A DNA stretch of 64,000 bases from Linyphia triangularis (GCA_963978545.1 OZ021730.1:8191796-8255795), one strand, 5' to 3'; positions 21,518-32,567 are shown, numbered from the stretch's first letter. The notes: generated by a model from the sequence alone, not told the origin. Made by a program: numbers and translations.

Positions 21518-21806
21518 AAACACGCCTGCCATGATAATCCTGCTGCTGTGTACATACAGTCAGTCACAAAAGTCTACATACACCCACTAATTTTCGCAGA
21601 TCTAGCACTTTACTCATTATTTTGAATATACAACTTTATTTTCGTTAACATCTTGGATAATAACTCATATCTAACAAAAATATTATGAACAAATTCGTTA
21701 AAATATAACAAAAATTAACAACATATTAAATTATATAGTCACAAAAGTCTACATACAGAGACGGAACGATACAAACTTTTAGAATTAAATGCCAAAAAAT
21801 GTAACA

Positions 21807-23022
21807 TTAATACTTTGTAGGACCTCCCTTTGAAGTAACAACTGCCTGAATTCGGTTTGGCATCGACATAACCAGATTTTTTGTCGTCTTAGGTGTAATT
21901 TGAGACCATGCAAGCTCTATTGCCTTCTTTAGGGTTTCCTTGCTTGTTACCGCCGACCAAACGGTATAGTGGTTAGCGTGCTGGCTTATAGAACGCGAGG
22001 TTGCGGGTTCGAGTCCCGTGTTGGCATGGGTGTTTGTAAATGTATGTTGGTTTGTTAAATGACGAAATGTTTCGGCGCATTATAGCCCTCGTGTTGCTGA
22101 CGGCGCCAGATAATCTGAGTACAACCAACCTTGCTTGTTACCGATTGCTCCCGAACTCTCCTATCAACTTCCTCCCAAAGATGCTCGATGGGATTACGGT
22201 CTGAGGACTGTGGCGGCGAATGGAGCTGTTTAGGCGTTTTATAGAGTAGCCATTCCTTAACAATCTTAGCTGTATGTTTTGGGTCGTTGTCTTGCTGGAA
22301 GACAAAGTTGTTCCCAAGTCCCAATTTTCGAACCGATGGAAGTAGATTGTCTTGCAAAATCTTCAGGTTTTCAAATCGATTCATTATGTCATTGATAAAC
22401 ACTAAATTGCCCACTCCAGCGGCCGCCATTGCTCCCCAAACCATAACATTGCCTCCACCGTGTTTCACAGTTGTAGTCAAATTCTCGGGATTCATTTCTG
22501 TGTTTTTTTTCCTCCAGATTTTTCCGCGACCATCACTCCCGAACACGTTGAACTTACTCTCGTCTATAAAAACAACTGTTTTCCAAAAATTAAAATCTTG
22601 ATCAATATGTGCAGAAGCAAAATCAAGTCTCTTTTGTTTGTTAGTAGATGAAATGAACGGCTTTCGTCTAGAAACTCTACCATTATAGTCGGCTGATCGA
22701 AGAATTCTACGAACAGTTTCTGGATGCACTTTCTTTCCACTAGCTGTTGCAATTTGATTCGCTAATTTTGGAGCACTAATTTTCGGATTTTTCTTCACTT
22801 TTCTTACTATGGTTCTTGCATCACAATCATTAAGCTTCCTTGGACGACCACATCGATATTTGTTTAGCACATTTCCACGCATAACATTATTTCTGTAGAT
22901 TGTTTGAACAGTTGACTGACTTTTTTTTTTACAATTTTTGCAATTTCTGCATAAGATTTCTTTTCACATTTCATTCTTATCATATTTCGAAGTTCTAAAG
23001 ATGTTTCCTTTCCCTGACTCAT
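21807..23022 (-). pseudogene. Tc1 transposase, one frameshift and a SINE insertion
   Basis: The frame opens MSQGKETSLELRNMI at 23022 with a first helix-turn-helix. It shifts at a run of T (about 22921), then continues NKYRCGRPRKL (the GRPRKL hook between the two DNA-binding parts), the catalytic blocks VVFIDESKFNVFG, FQQDNDPKHTA and SDRNPIEHLWEEV (DD34E-type), and ends after the SINE at KGGPTKY, stop at 21807. All three catalytic acidic residues are retained, so the element is relatively young; its defects are the homopolymer shift and the SINE at 21952-22128. Confidence 0.9.
21952..22128 (+). mobile_element. tRNA-derived SINE, full length (subtype II)
   Basis: Target duplication CCTTGCTTGTTACC at 21938-21951 and 22129-22142. 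Inserted into the Tc1 transposase, hence younger than the Tc1 element. Confidence 0.93.
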
Positions 23023-24115
23023 TTTTTTGAAGTTACAATGTCAAAAAATCTCTGGAAATGAAGATTAGAATAGATAACGAAACATGTAACCTCAAATTAA
23101 GACAATCTTCCAAAATAACTTCGTATACAAATTTTTTTCCGTCCGCCAATCAGGTGTATGCAGACTTTTGCGACTTGATAATTACTATACAAATCACAAA
23201 ATAACCTAGAAATTATTATTTCTGAATATTTTTATTATGGAAGACAAATTTTTTAAAGAAAACTGAAGGAGTGATATGATTTTTAAAATTGAAATTTAAT
23301 TGCTTTTTGAGAAACCTTTATTTTGATCAGTGTATGTAGATTTTTGTGACTGACTGTATGACAACAATCTAACCTAGAAATTTAAGCAAAAGGTTCGGAA
23401 ATTTTCAAAAGTATCTGCCTGGAGCAAAATATCTAAACGAACGTAAAAATCATGATACTCTCCCAACTTTTGTACATCGAAGGTCTGCCAGACTTTTTCT
23501 GCGTGTAGATAATCCTCTTCGGATATAGCCATTTCAGTCAAATCATTAAAAAATGCTGTCTAATCTGGAAGACTTGTCTCTTTAAATTTTTCCCAACTAT
23601 CCATGTAAGAGTAAGGATATATACCTTTTTCAAGAGCCAGTTTTAATTTTTCATAATCTTGGATAAAGTGTTTCAATATCAGAAATTTCTCATCGGGAGA
23701 TTAGTTGTTAAATTGTCCAAAGACGCATTTAGAAACTAAAGAATCCAAGAACTGTAGATACCCCCCCCCCCTCCAAAAAAAAAAAAAAACCCTGCATATT
23801 ATTTGGTGTACAGTTAATTTTTCGGTCCTTGATTATTCCTATTGCAGACATTAAAATATGTTCATCGTATCCACGTAGGTTGTGCATAATTACTGGTATT
23901 TTCTTACTACATTGATATTTAAGATTGCATAAATTACGGGCTAGGCCACGGTATTCTCCCTTAATGTGACAATGATCTCTGACTTTTGTGCTTTCTCCTA
24001 ACTTTTGTTTGCAAATGTGACAAATTTCGGCCTTTTGGAAGTTTTCTTCCTGCTCATGAGTTATTGTCATTGGCTGAATGTTCTTCAAAGTTTCTTTTAT
24101 ATTTTCTTCTATTAG

Positions 24116-24303
24116 TACCGTAAAATGGGGCGAATCGGAACACTTTTCAACTTTCAAAGTAATAATCGGTTATAATAAGATCGTTAAGGAATATATTTTT
24201 GACATAGAAACTTGGGTCTTACCTTCTTTGAGAATCAACCCAAAATTTTTTGTAAAAACCAGGACTTTTAATTTATTTTGAATTTGTTCATGGTGTTCCG
24301 ATT
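24116..24303. mobile_element. Small MITE-like element with GGGGYGAATCGGAACAC ends
   Basis: Left end ACCGTAAAATGGGGCGAATC then GGAACAC; right end GTGTTCCGATTCACCCC is its near inverse. About 187 bp, no coding capacity. The outermost bases of the right end are lost where the SINE fragment 24308-24383 begins. Confidence 0.7.
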
Positions 24304-24307
24304 CACC

Positions 24308-24383
24308 CCGCAGAAAGGGGACTCGAACCCGCAACCTCCCGGTCTAGAAGCTAGCACGCTAACCACTATACCGTTTGGTCGGC
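24308..24383 (-). mobile_element. SINE tRNA-like head only
   Basis: Minus strand carries the head from GCCGACCAAACGG through the B box, then stops before the body. It has no hairpin or tail, so it is a fragment, not a tRNA gene: the anticodon and acceptor arms match the SINE copies, not a tidy cloverleaf. Confidence 0.8.
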
Positions 24384-25084
24384 GTCAGATATATTTTAAA
24401 AGGTAACAATTCTAAATCAAATTTAGATTTTCTTTTTAGATTTTTTTTAGATTTCCAAGGCCTTAAACGTTTATTTCGGCAATGGAATAATTTGAGAGTA
24501 TTTGTTTTTGTTTACATGTTTTTTTATGCTTAGAGAAGGACGCTTTATTTGAATAACATTTTAAAAAATCAGGGCATTCTCTAGGATACAATTTAAAATC
24601 GGTTGTAGATGCTTGCTTAGTACATTACTTAGGATATTATTTAGATTGGTTTTAGATTCTTGTTCATGGCCAACATGCACAAAAAACCCAATCGTACTGA
24701 TTGTCCAAAGAGGAAATAATATTCGTCAACCCCTCAATCGTGTAACAGGAAAAATACTTTAGAGTAACCATGTGCTCACGCAATCCCTTAGTTAAGAAAA
24801 ACCTCAGATTCTTAAAAATGGAATAAACCCGATATCCATTGCATGTCTAATTAATTTTGAAAATACAATTACAAAATAGCTAAATAAACTGTGTAAAAAA
24901 TTCATACTTATTTAGCTTAAAAATTATACAGAATAATTTTTTTAACGTTATATTGATTTTAAATATAATAAATATTCAAAATATAATAATCAATCCAAAT
25001 AATGACTGCCAATAATACAATTAAAATGTATAAGTTCCTTATTAAAAATGTTGTGCATATAGGTTTTTTAAACAATGAAAATAA
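24384..25084. other. AT-rich spacer
   Basis: Long A/T tracts and no recognisable coding or element signature. Confidence 0.45.
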
Positions 25085-25480
25085 TTTTTTTCTTCACCTT
25101 TTTAGAAGAAAAGCTCGTTCCTTTCTGTTCTCTTCAAGGTTCTTTGTTCTTTAAGTATATATCAATACTCGACATTGCTTCTTTTAACAACACTTGTCCG
25201 CTTTCCAGGGGATGCATACTCTTTTTTTAATTTTTTTTTATCCCTTTTTAAAAAAAAGTTTCAGCATTGTTTAATAATTCTTGCGGTGCTTTTAATTTTT
25301 GTTGAATATCAGCTTCTTCAGCTTTTAACTGCACTGTGTCTAACGACTTTAACTTTTCGCCTTGCAGCTTTTCGTTTCTGATGCTCCATTCTGTTTGAAT
25401 ATTTTTTGTAAGCACCTTGTGCAGCTTTCAGCTTCTCAACTGTTACATGAAATTTGACTAAGCTCCCTTATTTTTCAACA
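25085..25480 (-). pseudogene. Remnant of a coiled-coil coding segment
   Basis: Minus strand reads KLKAAQGAYKKYSNRMEHQK, then after a frame change LKAEEADIQQKLKAPQELL and NNAETFF, a Lys/Glu/Leu-rich pattern of a coiled coil. No start or second domain is visible and the frame shifts, so the parent protein is unidentified. Confidence 0.35.
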
Positions 25481-25647
25481 TGTGATTTCACTTGTCTTAT
25501 ACTATTTACACTATAAATATTTAAATTTGATCGACTCTCCAACAGTTGCTTATGTATTCTGAAACCTCTATATCCTCATTTGAAACGCAGTCGAAATGTG
25601 CACGGCAAGGTCAAAAACAGTAATGTCCAAAACCGTTTTCTTGTGGG

Positions 25648-25707
25648 GTTTTCGTTGTTTCTGCGCAGCATGGCCCTCGCGCCAGTAAACCCTAACAAAC
25701 CAAACAA
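25648..25707 (+). mobile_element. Tail-only LINE insertion, 60 bp
   Basis: Contains TGCGCAGCATGGCCCTCGCGCC, that is the 3' hairpin with its loop shortened, followed by AGTAAACCCTAACAAACC. Flanked by CTTGTGGG at 25640-25647 and 25708-25715. A second case like 17247-17312. Confidence 0.7.
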
Positions 25708-25939
25708 CTTGTGGGATGTCAATGACCTTGTAACCTAACAAAACCGGAAAAAATATTCTTTATAGGTTTCAGACATGAGAGCAAGTAACAGCCTAATATA
25801 CTTTTCGTTTTAAAGCACTTTAAAATTATTTTTTTTAATTAGAAACTAATATATGTTATTAATATTAAAAAGAAAAATCTGTTGGACGAAAGCAAAATAA
25901 AAAAAAGTTTTGAATTGTTAACTAACCCCTCCTTTTGCA

Positions 25940-26397
25940 GTTAGTCTAATTGTATCTTACTCTTGGGGTACAAGCTGTCGAACCAATCAACGACCTTGTT
26001 TAGATCAATTTGTCGAGATCGACGACAGTCAATCCTAGTAGCATAAGACTTATCAGCCTCTTCTCCATCATCGTGGTCCTCAAGTGATTTTTTACAATTT
26101 TTAGAGTGCTAAAACTCCTTTCACATGCACAAGAAGAAATTGGTACTGTGCATGAAATCTTCAACAGTCTCTGCACAGTTCGTAAAATGCATCAGACACT
26201 GAAGACACATATTCACTGAACACCAACCGTGTCTTTGGGTGATCTTTGGTAGGTTTCAAGTTCAACACTCTTGACATGCTGGCTATCTCAATACTCAAAT
26301 CATCTGTATTGGAGTTGTATAGATTTCCAAATTGAAGAACATCATCAATTTGTAGGAAACTTTTTGAGCCAGGAACTAGAGCTCGAATTTCTAACAT
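25940..26397 (-). pseudogene. hAT-type dimerisation domain remnant
   Basis: The right part reads ALVPGSKSFLQIDDVLQFGN. After frame changes the left part gives TVPISSCACERSFSTLKIVK then NHLRTTM, the signature of the C-terminal dimerisation domain of hAT transposases and ZMYM1-like domesticated relatives. Stops and shifts are present. No N-terminal part is seen nearby. Confidence 0.65.
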
Positions 26398-26544
26398 ATT
26401 TGACTTATTGTCATTATTAAAACGTCAATCAATTTCTGCAAAAATCCTATCAATGACAGAAAAGATTATCCTAAAAGAGAAAAAGGATCCTTTAAGAAAA
26501 TTACTACTGTTTGTTGAATAGTAATAAGATTTTATATAATCTTA

Positions 26545-26723
26545 GGTTGGTTGTTTTCAGATTATCTGGCGCCGTCAGCAACACGAGGGCTATAATGCGC
26601 CGAAACGTTCGTCATTAGACAAGCCAACATACATTTACAAACACCCATGCCTAACACGGGACTCGAACCCGCAACCTCGCGGTCTAGAAGCTAGCACGCT
26701 AACCACTATACCGTTTGGTCGGC
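26545..26723 (-). mobile_element. tRNA-derived SINE, full length (subtype I)
   Basis: Full minus-strand copy from the GGTTGG tail to the GCCGACC head. Target duplication not clear. Confidence 0.88.
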
Positions 26724-26892
26724 TTTCCTTTATTTGGAAGAGTCGTGTTCATACCTTATTTTTATTAGTACCTACAAAATAAAATTCAATTACAACTTTA
26801 CAAGAGCAATTTCTTATCATTTGACATAAAGAGAAAAATTATACATTTTTTTTACTAAAGACAATCCCAAAGTAATTTACCTTTATAACTAA

Positions 26893-27073
26893 GCCGACCA
26901 AACGGTATAGTGGTTAGCGTGCTACCTTCTAGACCGCGAGGTTGCGGGTCCGAGTCTCGTGTTAGGCATGGGTGTTTGTAAATGTATGTTGGCTTGTCTA
27001 ATGACGAATATTTCGGCGCATTATAGCCCTCGTGTTGCTGACGGGGCCATATAATCTGAAAACAACCAACCAA
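26893..27073 (+). mobile_element. tRNA-derived SINE, full length (subtype I), diverged
   Basis: Carries private changes (GCTACCTTC, GGGTCCGAGTCTCG, GGGGCCATATAAT). The last two disrupt the B box and the terminal hairpin, suggesting an older copy. Lies at the C-terminal edge of the P-like transposase remnant. Confidence 0.85.
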
Positions 27074-28735
27074 ATGGTTGATAATAACAATACACCTGGT
27101 ATTTATGTAATATTCAACTATTTGCCTTGCAATATTGCAGCGATCTGGAGCATAGCATTTGCACTTTTCAACAATTTTTTCAATAAAAGATGCATAAATT
27201 TTCACTTGGGAATTCACAATGCTGCTCTTATTGTGCATTAAAACCTTCTCTGTCACAAGGCACATGTTGAAAACTAGACAAGAAGGCTTTTTTAATCCTC
27301 CCAAGTTGCAGGACTCCCGCAAATATTGCACATCTCTTGAGAGTTTTTCTCCTTTCTTCAATTGTAAGGTTTCAAGGCAGGTCCCGCGAAATTTTCTTTT
27401 CATTATTGCATTTACTGTAGCACCTGACAATATAGAATATATCATTCTGCTCAGAGATAGGTATTTTAATACTCTCCCAATTGGAAGGCATTCTGAGCAG
27501 AGATTGTGTGGCTGCTGCCTTCTTCAATTTTGTAAAGTTTAGCAGATGACGATCTGTGTCACTCGTATAATTAGAGCTTTTTACATCGCTTAAATATTGA
27601 GACACACAGATCATTTTCAGAGCTTTTTGGGATTGAAGGGCTGTTGGCTTTCTCTCTGCCTTTCTCCTGATTTGGGAAAATACATTCTCAAGAGCATCTT
27701 GGGTCGTTCTACCAGGCAAGAAGAAATAGTACCCTCTCCTTCAAACAATCTGATATTTGAACGATAACTGTGGTGGAGAGTACCACCCTTGTATCAAGAG
27801 GCTTCCAGCCCCCCGAAGTCCTCAAGCTTTTAAACATCTCAATCACTTCCTTTAAAAAGCAATTTTTTTTTGCCTGATTATATTTTGTAATGGATTTTTT
27901 CGACAACGGGCCGTCATTATCTCATACAATTGGCAATTAAATTTGATCCACCAAGCAGTTGTCAATGCAATTTGTGGCAGAAGTTTCATTACTACTGCCT
28001 TCTCTATGGCAGTAGCAGTTTTAATGGAAAAAACTGCACTGACAATGCAACATTCGTTGCTTGATATTGTGTTGGAAACAAATGTTTTCTTTTTAAATGA
28101 TGCAAAAAACGAAGAGAAGACTTACTTTCCAATTCTTGGATCCATAGGTCCCTTACAAAGGAACCCATTACCAAGTCTGAACCAAGGTTATTTCCATTTT
28201 TAGTTTTCGAACTTAACCTTATCGCATGGGACAATGTAGTCTTTTTTAAATTTTTTAACAGATGAGGAACATCTGCAAGAACAAGAATGTCGTTTCCATT
28301 ATGCTTCTATGAAAATTGAGTGTGCTTTGCATTAACTTTAATGCCCAAGTTTTTCCATTGAGCTCTATTATTGCTGCCCATGTCAGAAACAATGGCTCTA
28401 ACATGGAAGCCAGCAGATTCAATTGAATTTATTACATTATTGGTCATGTATACCATGTCGGGTCCACTAGTGGAAGCTCCGGTAACTTCATGACCAACAA
28501 TTTGTTTCCAAGGGGATTTTAAACCCCGAAGTAGAAGAACTGTATAATGAGTCCCTTCTTTTGCAGGACCTAATGTGGTGTTTCCAACAAAAACTTTTTT
28601 TTATGGGATCATAATCCTTGTCGTATGAAATTACCATTTCATCAACACTCAGTATGCAATCTTTGCAATGAGTATCCATTGACTCTCCTTTCACTTTCAT
28701 TAAGTTAACAAAGTCCCAAAGAATTACAAAAGGAA
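27074..28735 (-). pseudogene. P-element-like (THAP9-related) transposase remnant
   Basis: Minus-strand pieces in order: VILWDFVNLMKVKGES and CILSVDEMVISYDKDYDP (start of the RNase-H-like catalytic domain), LKSPWKQIVGHEVTGAS, VRAIVSDMGSNNRAQWKNLG, then ADVPHLLKNLKKTTLSHAIR, and in the C-terminal part TTQDALENVFSQIRRKAERK and KMICVSQYLSDVKSS. These are hallmarks of P-element/THAP9 transposases. Several frame changes and stops separate the pieces and no THAP domain is seen upstream, because the gene is cut at the fold-back at 28705-28775. Confidence 0.75.
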
Positions 28736-28775
28736 CCTCAATGGTTCCTTTTGTAATTCTTTGGGACTTTGTTAA
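28705..28775. repeat. Perfect 33-bp fold-back
   Basis: Arms 28705-28737 and 28743-28775 are exact inverted copies around a 5-nt centre TCAAT. The left arm belongs to the P-like transposase (VILWDFVN region). An 18-nt piece of the same motif (TTGTAATTCTTTGGGACT) appears a third time at about 28788-28805, where LINE B2 begins. It marks a rearrangement junction. Confidence 0.9.
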
Positions 28776-29348
28776 TATTGTATTATATTGTAATTCTTTG
28801 GGACTAGCAAAACTATGTGTAGCATTTGGTAACTGATCCCATCTGGACCTGGACTGGTGTTATGTGCTTTAGATAACGCACTCTTCAATTCGTACATCTT
28901 AAGGTCACAGTTGTAGGTGTAATCAATATTGCTTTTGAAGTTAATTCCAGTCCGTTCAGCACGATTCTTAGTCACTAGAAAAGTAGGACTATAAGAATCG
29001 GAACTGGATACACTTTCAAAAGTTTCACCGATAAGGTTAGCAATATCTTCAGGGGAAGAGAACACAGCAGCTCCGGTTTGAAGTATCGGGCAAGAATATT
29101 CCGGATACAAACCGTTGGCTGCTCTAACCTTCTTCCACAACTGTTTACTTGATGTTTTAGATGTAATCGAAGACACATAACTTATCCAAGAATCTTTCTG
29201 ACTTTGACTTCTAATCCTACGAGCAACTGCCTTAGCCTTTTTAAAAGCGATAAGGTTTCCTGTAGTTGGGTATCTGCGGAAGATACCCCATAGCTTCCTT
29301 TGTTTCTTGTATGCAGATTGGCAGTCTGCATTCCAGTATGGTTTACAG

Positions 29349-30331
29349 CAGCGTCAGCCACTAGGCGGCCCGCGACAGCTTTTTCTCCGGCCCGCCGGTA
29401 GTACAGAAGAGCAAAAATCAAATTTTGCGGAAATAATTTTAATTTGTCTACAATAGTATGTGTTTATTACCAAAAACCGCGTTTTCCATTAAGTGGCCCG
29501 CGTCAGTAAGTCAGAAAGGATTTTTCAGAGACTGCCAGAAAAATAAAAAAAGCAATAGTTTGAATTATTACCAATGACGCATTCCTTCACATTGCTTAGT
29601 TTATTACTTATGATACCCAACACCCTCTACTCGTGCATGGCACAATTCGAATTCTGCTTTTTTCTCTGTGATGGGCAGGAGTTGGGTGTTTTAATGCATA
29701 CTAGCCTATGTGTTTTGACGTGAAAAGAACAATCGTGATCTCTATGACTCCAGTGCAATAATGGTGTCGAGGACTAGTTTTAAACGCAAAGTAGATAGTG
29801 AAAAGCGGACCGGCCGTTATCGTCTCGCAATTAACGTCGACTAAAATGAAGGATTTAGTAGGTATGTTTTAAATATCTTAATTGATTATGAGTTTATGCC
29901 AAGTCGCATTGTAATAGTGTCACTACCCTAATAGCACACATCCTCCCAGGGAGGTCCCTGGGAAGTCATTCGTAGTCCCGGGGATGACTGGAGACTTCCT
30001 AGGGACCTCCCTGGGAGGATGTGTGCTATTAGGTAAAGATTAATTTCTTTTATGACTTAAATGTACAATGTAAAGAAAACTATTTTTTTAATTATTTGAA
30101 ACAAGAATCAAATATCAATTGTTTTTTTATTAATTTAAAAAAGTTAAATTATTGTTTCAGTTTTCTAAATTGTTTTATATTGTTAAATCTTTTGTAATTA
30201 TCACATTTCTAACATTGAACATATGTCGTAAAGCAATATATTTATTGGCGTATTCGGTATAAATCTGCGGCCCGCGGGAAGTTCCAACATAAGTCATGCG
30301 GCCCGTCTTTAAAAGTTAGTGGCGGACGCTG
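29349..30331. mobile_element. Non-autonomous hAT-like element
   Basis: Ends CAGCGTCAGCCAC and the inverse GTGGCGGACGCTG; both ends also carry GCGGCCCG motifs. An 8-bp duplication GTTTACAG flanks it (29341-29348 and 30332-30339), the hAT hallmark. No transposase frame is seen. It contains copy 2 of the palindromic MITE and splits ORF2 of LINE B2. Confidence 0.87.
29926..30033. mobile_element. Palindromic MITE, copy 2
   Basis: Same near-complete palindrome as 17742-17850, in opposite orientation judged by its asymmetric centre. TA on both sides (29924-29925, 30034-30035). Inserted inside the hAT-like element. Confidence 0.88.
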
Positions 30332-31179
30332 GTTTACAGTGTCGCAGTGTTCTAGGTGATGTCTTAGGAATGGAGGAGTCTGCAGCATTTAAAATTGCTT
30401 CAGTGACATTTTGGACAGCAGTATCAACATCCTCACTATTCACCATTGTTCGTGTTACAATAGCCAACTCGGTAAATTTGTCCCAATTTGCCCTATGGTA
30501 TTTATATGTAGGAAGGCGGTTGGTCATCCTACCATTACCAGTATGGGAAATGAGAATAGGGAAGTGATCACTGTTATGTAGATCACTTCCAACAGCAAAA
30601 TTCAAGTATGGCAGAAGCACAGGGGAACAAATGGCTAAATCAAGTGAATGGAATGTTTTTGTGGGTTCATGAAAATAGGTTTTCTCCTCATTATTCAGGA
30701 GACAGAGACAGTGATCAGATAACAACTTTTCGATCTGTCTCCCACGAGGATTCGTATCATCATTGCCCCACAGAGTACTGTGTCCATTAAAGTCACCAAG
30801 CAATAAAAATGAAGCTGGTCAATCAGATCATTCAGCTCCTCTTGGCGGATGATAGCATGTGACGGTAGGTATAGGCAACAGACTGTGAGAAGGGATTGTA
30901 AATGAAGTCTCGCAGCCACAGCCTGTAGAGATGTGCGCAGTGTGAGTACAGTGCTGGGGTAATTATGAGAGATAAAAAGACCTACTCCTCCAGACACTGT
31001 ATTACTACGGGTAACATCTTTTCTAATGCAACTATACCCACGGATCTTTGATGTATATGGATCCTTCAAAAAAGTTTCTTGAAGTGCCAAACATGCTGGA
31101 TAGTAAAGTGAAATTATATTCTTCACATCATCCTTCCTAGATCTAAAACCGCGACAATTCCAAGAAACAAAAGAAGCCA

Positions 31180-32520
31180 TTAATTATTTATCTTAAAATT
31201 TAGAAGAGGGTCAGGATCTTCACTTATATCCTCGTCATCATCAGATGGGTGAAGCTTCACCACATCTGCCTCCCTAAAGGAACGAAGGATAGTAAAAGGA
31301 TTGGAGGGTTTCTCTCGAGAAGGTCCCCCTTTGGCAGACTTCACCTTCAGTGTTTGTAAGGCTTTTGATTTTGCCAAAGATTTTTTCAAAATCGTTGGTC
31401 GTTTAACAACCTTTGTCGATGACCGTTGAGGTAATTTAACGAAAGATGATACTGGAGAGTCTGTTCGTGTGCCTTTGCTGCTGAATGTTTTTCAAAACAT
31501 CAGCATAAGCAACACCAACACGTGGAGTCCTAAATTCAACTATTTTCTTAGCATCAAAATACGACATTTTGGTTCACTCGCACTGTCTGGATTTCTTTTT
31601 CCTTTACCCACTGTGGACATGATCGAAAGTATGATGGATGTGTGCCATCACAATTGACACACTTCTCGGGTGCTTTGCAATTAGCACTATCATGTCCAGT
31701 ACCTGCACAACGTGCACGTATTTCCGTTTTCCCACGGCACGCTGTTTGAGAGTGACCAAATTTCTGCCACTTGAAACAGTGAAGTGGGTTCGGAATATAT
31801 GGACGAACCTGGCAATTCAGATATCCGGCTTTTACGTGCGACGGTAAAGTGGGTAAGTCAAAAGTTAGGATCAAATGCTTAGTGGGGATGATATTCCCAT
31901 CTCGTCGTATTGTTATGCGGTGGACGGCCGAAACGTGTTGATCACGTAGGTGATCAAGAATTTCGTCCTCCGCTGTATGGTAAAGGTCCGACTCGGACAC
32001 AACACCACGAGATTTATTAAGCGATCCATGAGCTGTAACAGTTACAGGGAATGTTCCAAAATTGACGATTTTTAATATGTTCTTGGCTTATTGCTCATTG
32101 CGGACTTCCACTAATAGATCTCCAGACTTCAGTTTTTTAACTGAAGCTGTATCACCAACGAAAGATTGCAATGCCTTCTCAATTAGAAAAGGCCGACCAA
32201 ACGGTATAGTGGTTAGCGTGCTGGCTTCTAGACCGCGAGGTTGCGGGTTCGAATCCCGTGTTGGCATGGATGTTTGTAAATGTATGTTGGTTTGTTAAAT
32301 GACGAAATGTTTCGGCGCATTATAGCCCTCGTGTTGCTGACGTCGCCAGATAATCTGAATACAACCAACCAACCAACTCAATTAGAAAAGGGGACACCTT
32401 TTCAAAAGAACCCTCCACTCGATGTACAATAAAAAATTTCTGAATCATTTGATTTTGTGAGGATACATGCCTATGTTGCTCCCCACTAGGGTGAGAAGAA
32501 TTTGAAAAATTACTTTCCAT
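31180..32520 (-). pseudogene. LINE B2 ORF1, SINE-interrupted
   Basis: Begins MESNFSNSSHPSGEQ at 32520, reads KFFIVHRVEGSFEKVSPFLI to the SINE (32192-32376), resumes with LRDQHVSAVHRITIRRDG, then zinc knuckles (the first Cys pair reads CFKW, a lost cysteine; RARCAGTGHDSANC; CVNCDGTHPSYFRSC). A stop precedes the C-terminal basic part, which ends in an acidic PSDDDEDISEDPDP segment and a TAA that shares its last A with the ORF2 ATG. Confidence 0.82.
32192..32376 (+). mobile_element. tRNA-derived SINE, full length (subtype II)
   Basis: Target duplication CTCAATTAGAAAAG at 32178-32191 and 32377-32390. Hairpin carries GACGTCGCC instead of GACGGCGCC. Inserted in B2 ORF1. Confidence 0.93.
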
Positions 32521-32567
32521 GAAAGTAGCGATACGAAATTCGGGCACTAGAGTCCCACCCTCCATGG

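Larger units (their letters stand above)
21557..23356 (-). mobile_element. Tc1-like transposon with double terminal repeats
   Basis: Outer ends CAGTCAGTCACAAAAGTC (21557) and the inverted GACTTTTGTGACTG-type end (to 23356), flanked by TA at 21555-21556 and 23357-23358. A second internal copy of the AGTCACAAAAGTCTACATA motif occurs near 21737 and, inverted and diverged, near 23155; paired direct repeats in each end are a known Tc1-like arrangement. The element sits inside the Polinton polymerase frame, which rejoins on removal. Confidence 0.92.
16480..24113 (-). pseudogene. Polinton/Maverick-type family B DNA polymerase, multiply interrupted
   Basis: Protein-primed DNA polymerase genes of Polintons copy the element's own DNA. 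Reading leftward from 24113: a zinc-binding block with CHICKQKL and DHCHIKGEYRG (endonuclease-VII-like), then the HNLRGYDEHIL exonuclease motif; poly-C/poly-A and stops near 23760; SWEKFKETSLP and FYVRLDILLQAD; the Tc1 insertion; YTAAGLSWQAC; a SINE; TDPDMHLFFERGIRGGVSM and the palm motif YFDANNLYAWGM; the Mutator-like insertion; EEEIKTFNV; a palindromic MITE; KYIIHYRNLQQYISL; a SINE; a 66-bp LINE tail; FFKLLNYSVYGKT; and the second palm motif LFTDTDSLCYE near 16900. The order of motifs is complete, so a single ancestral gene is convincing. Stops and shifts also occur in most pieces. Polintons are virus-like DNA elements; this copy is dead. Confidence 0.85.
28822..31180 (-). pseudogene. LINE B2 ORF2, N-terminal part
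   Basis: Starts MASFVSWNCRGFRSRKD at 31180 and carries LQETFL and the leader to the GDFNGHSTLWG endonuclease motif, with a frameshift near 30810. It reads on to SSIPKTSPRTLRHC, where the hAT-like element 29349-30331 splits it, then KKLWGIFRRYPT-type linker sequence and the reverse transcriptase opening, where it ends. The start ATG overlaps the ORF1 stop as TAATG. Confidence 0.82.
28822..32567 (-). mobile_element. LINE B2, truncated at both ends, carrying a hAT-like element and a SINE
   Basis: Minus-strand B-type LINE. It retains ORF1 from near its start (32520), the ORF1/ORF2 junction and ORF2 up to the first reverse transcriptase motif (SPGPDGISYQML), where it is cut at about 28822. The 5' UTR is missing except the last bases before ORF1; the cut at 32567 abuts LINE fragment E in the opposite orientation. 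No target duplication recognised. Confidence 0.82.

Noticed and set aside
23759..23791. Poly-C/poly-A tract and the poly-G tracts at 36131, 36296 and 36566 as functional motifs
   Set aside because: They are simple homopolymer runs inside pseudogenes, where they break the frame; sequencing error is also possible.
26161..26397. A host ZMYM1-like gene
   Set aside because: Only the C-terminal dimerisation part exists, with stops and frameshifts, among transposon debris.
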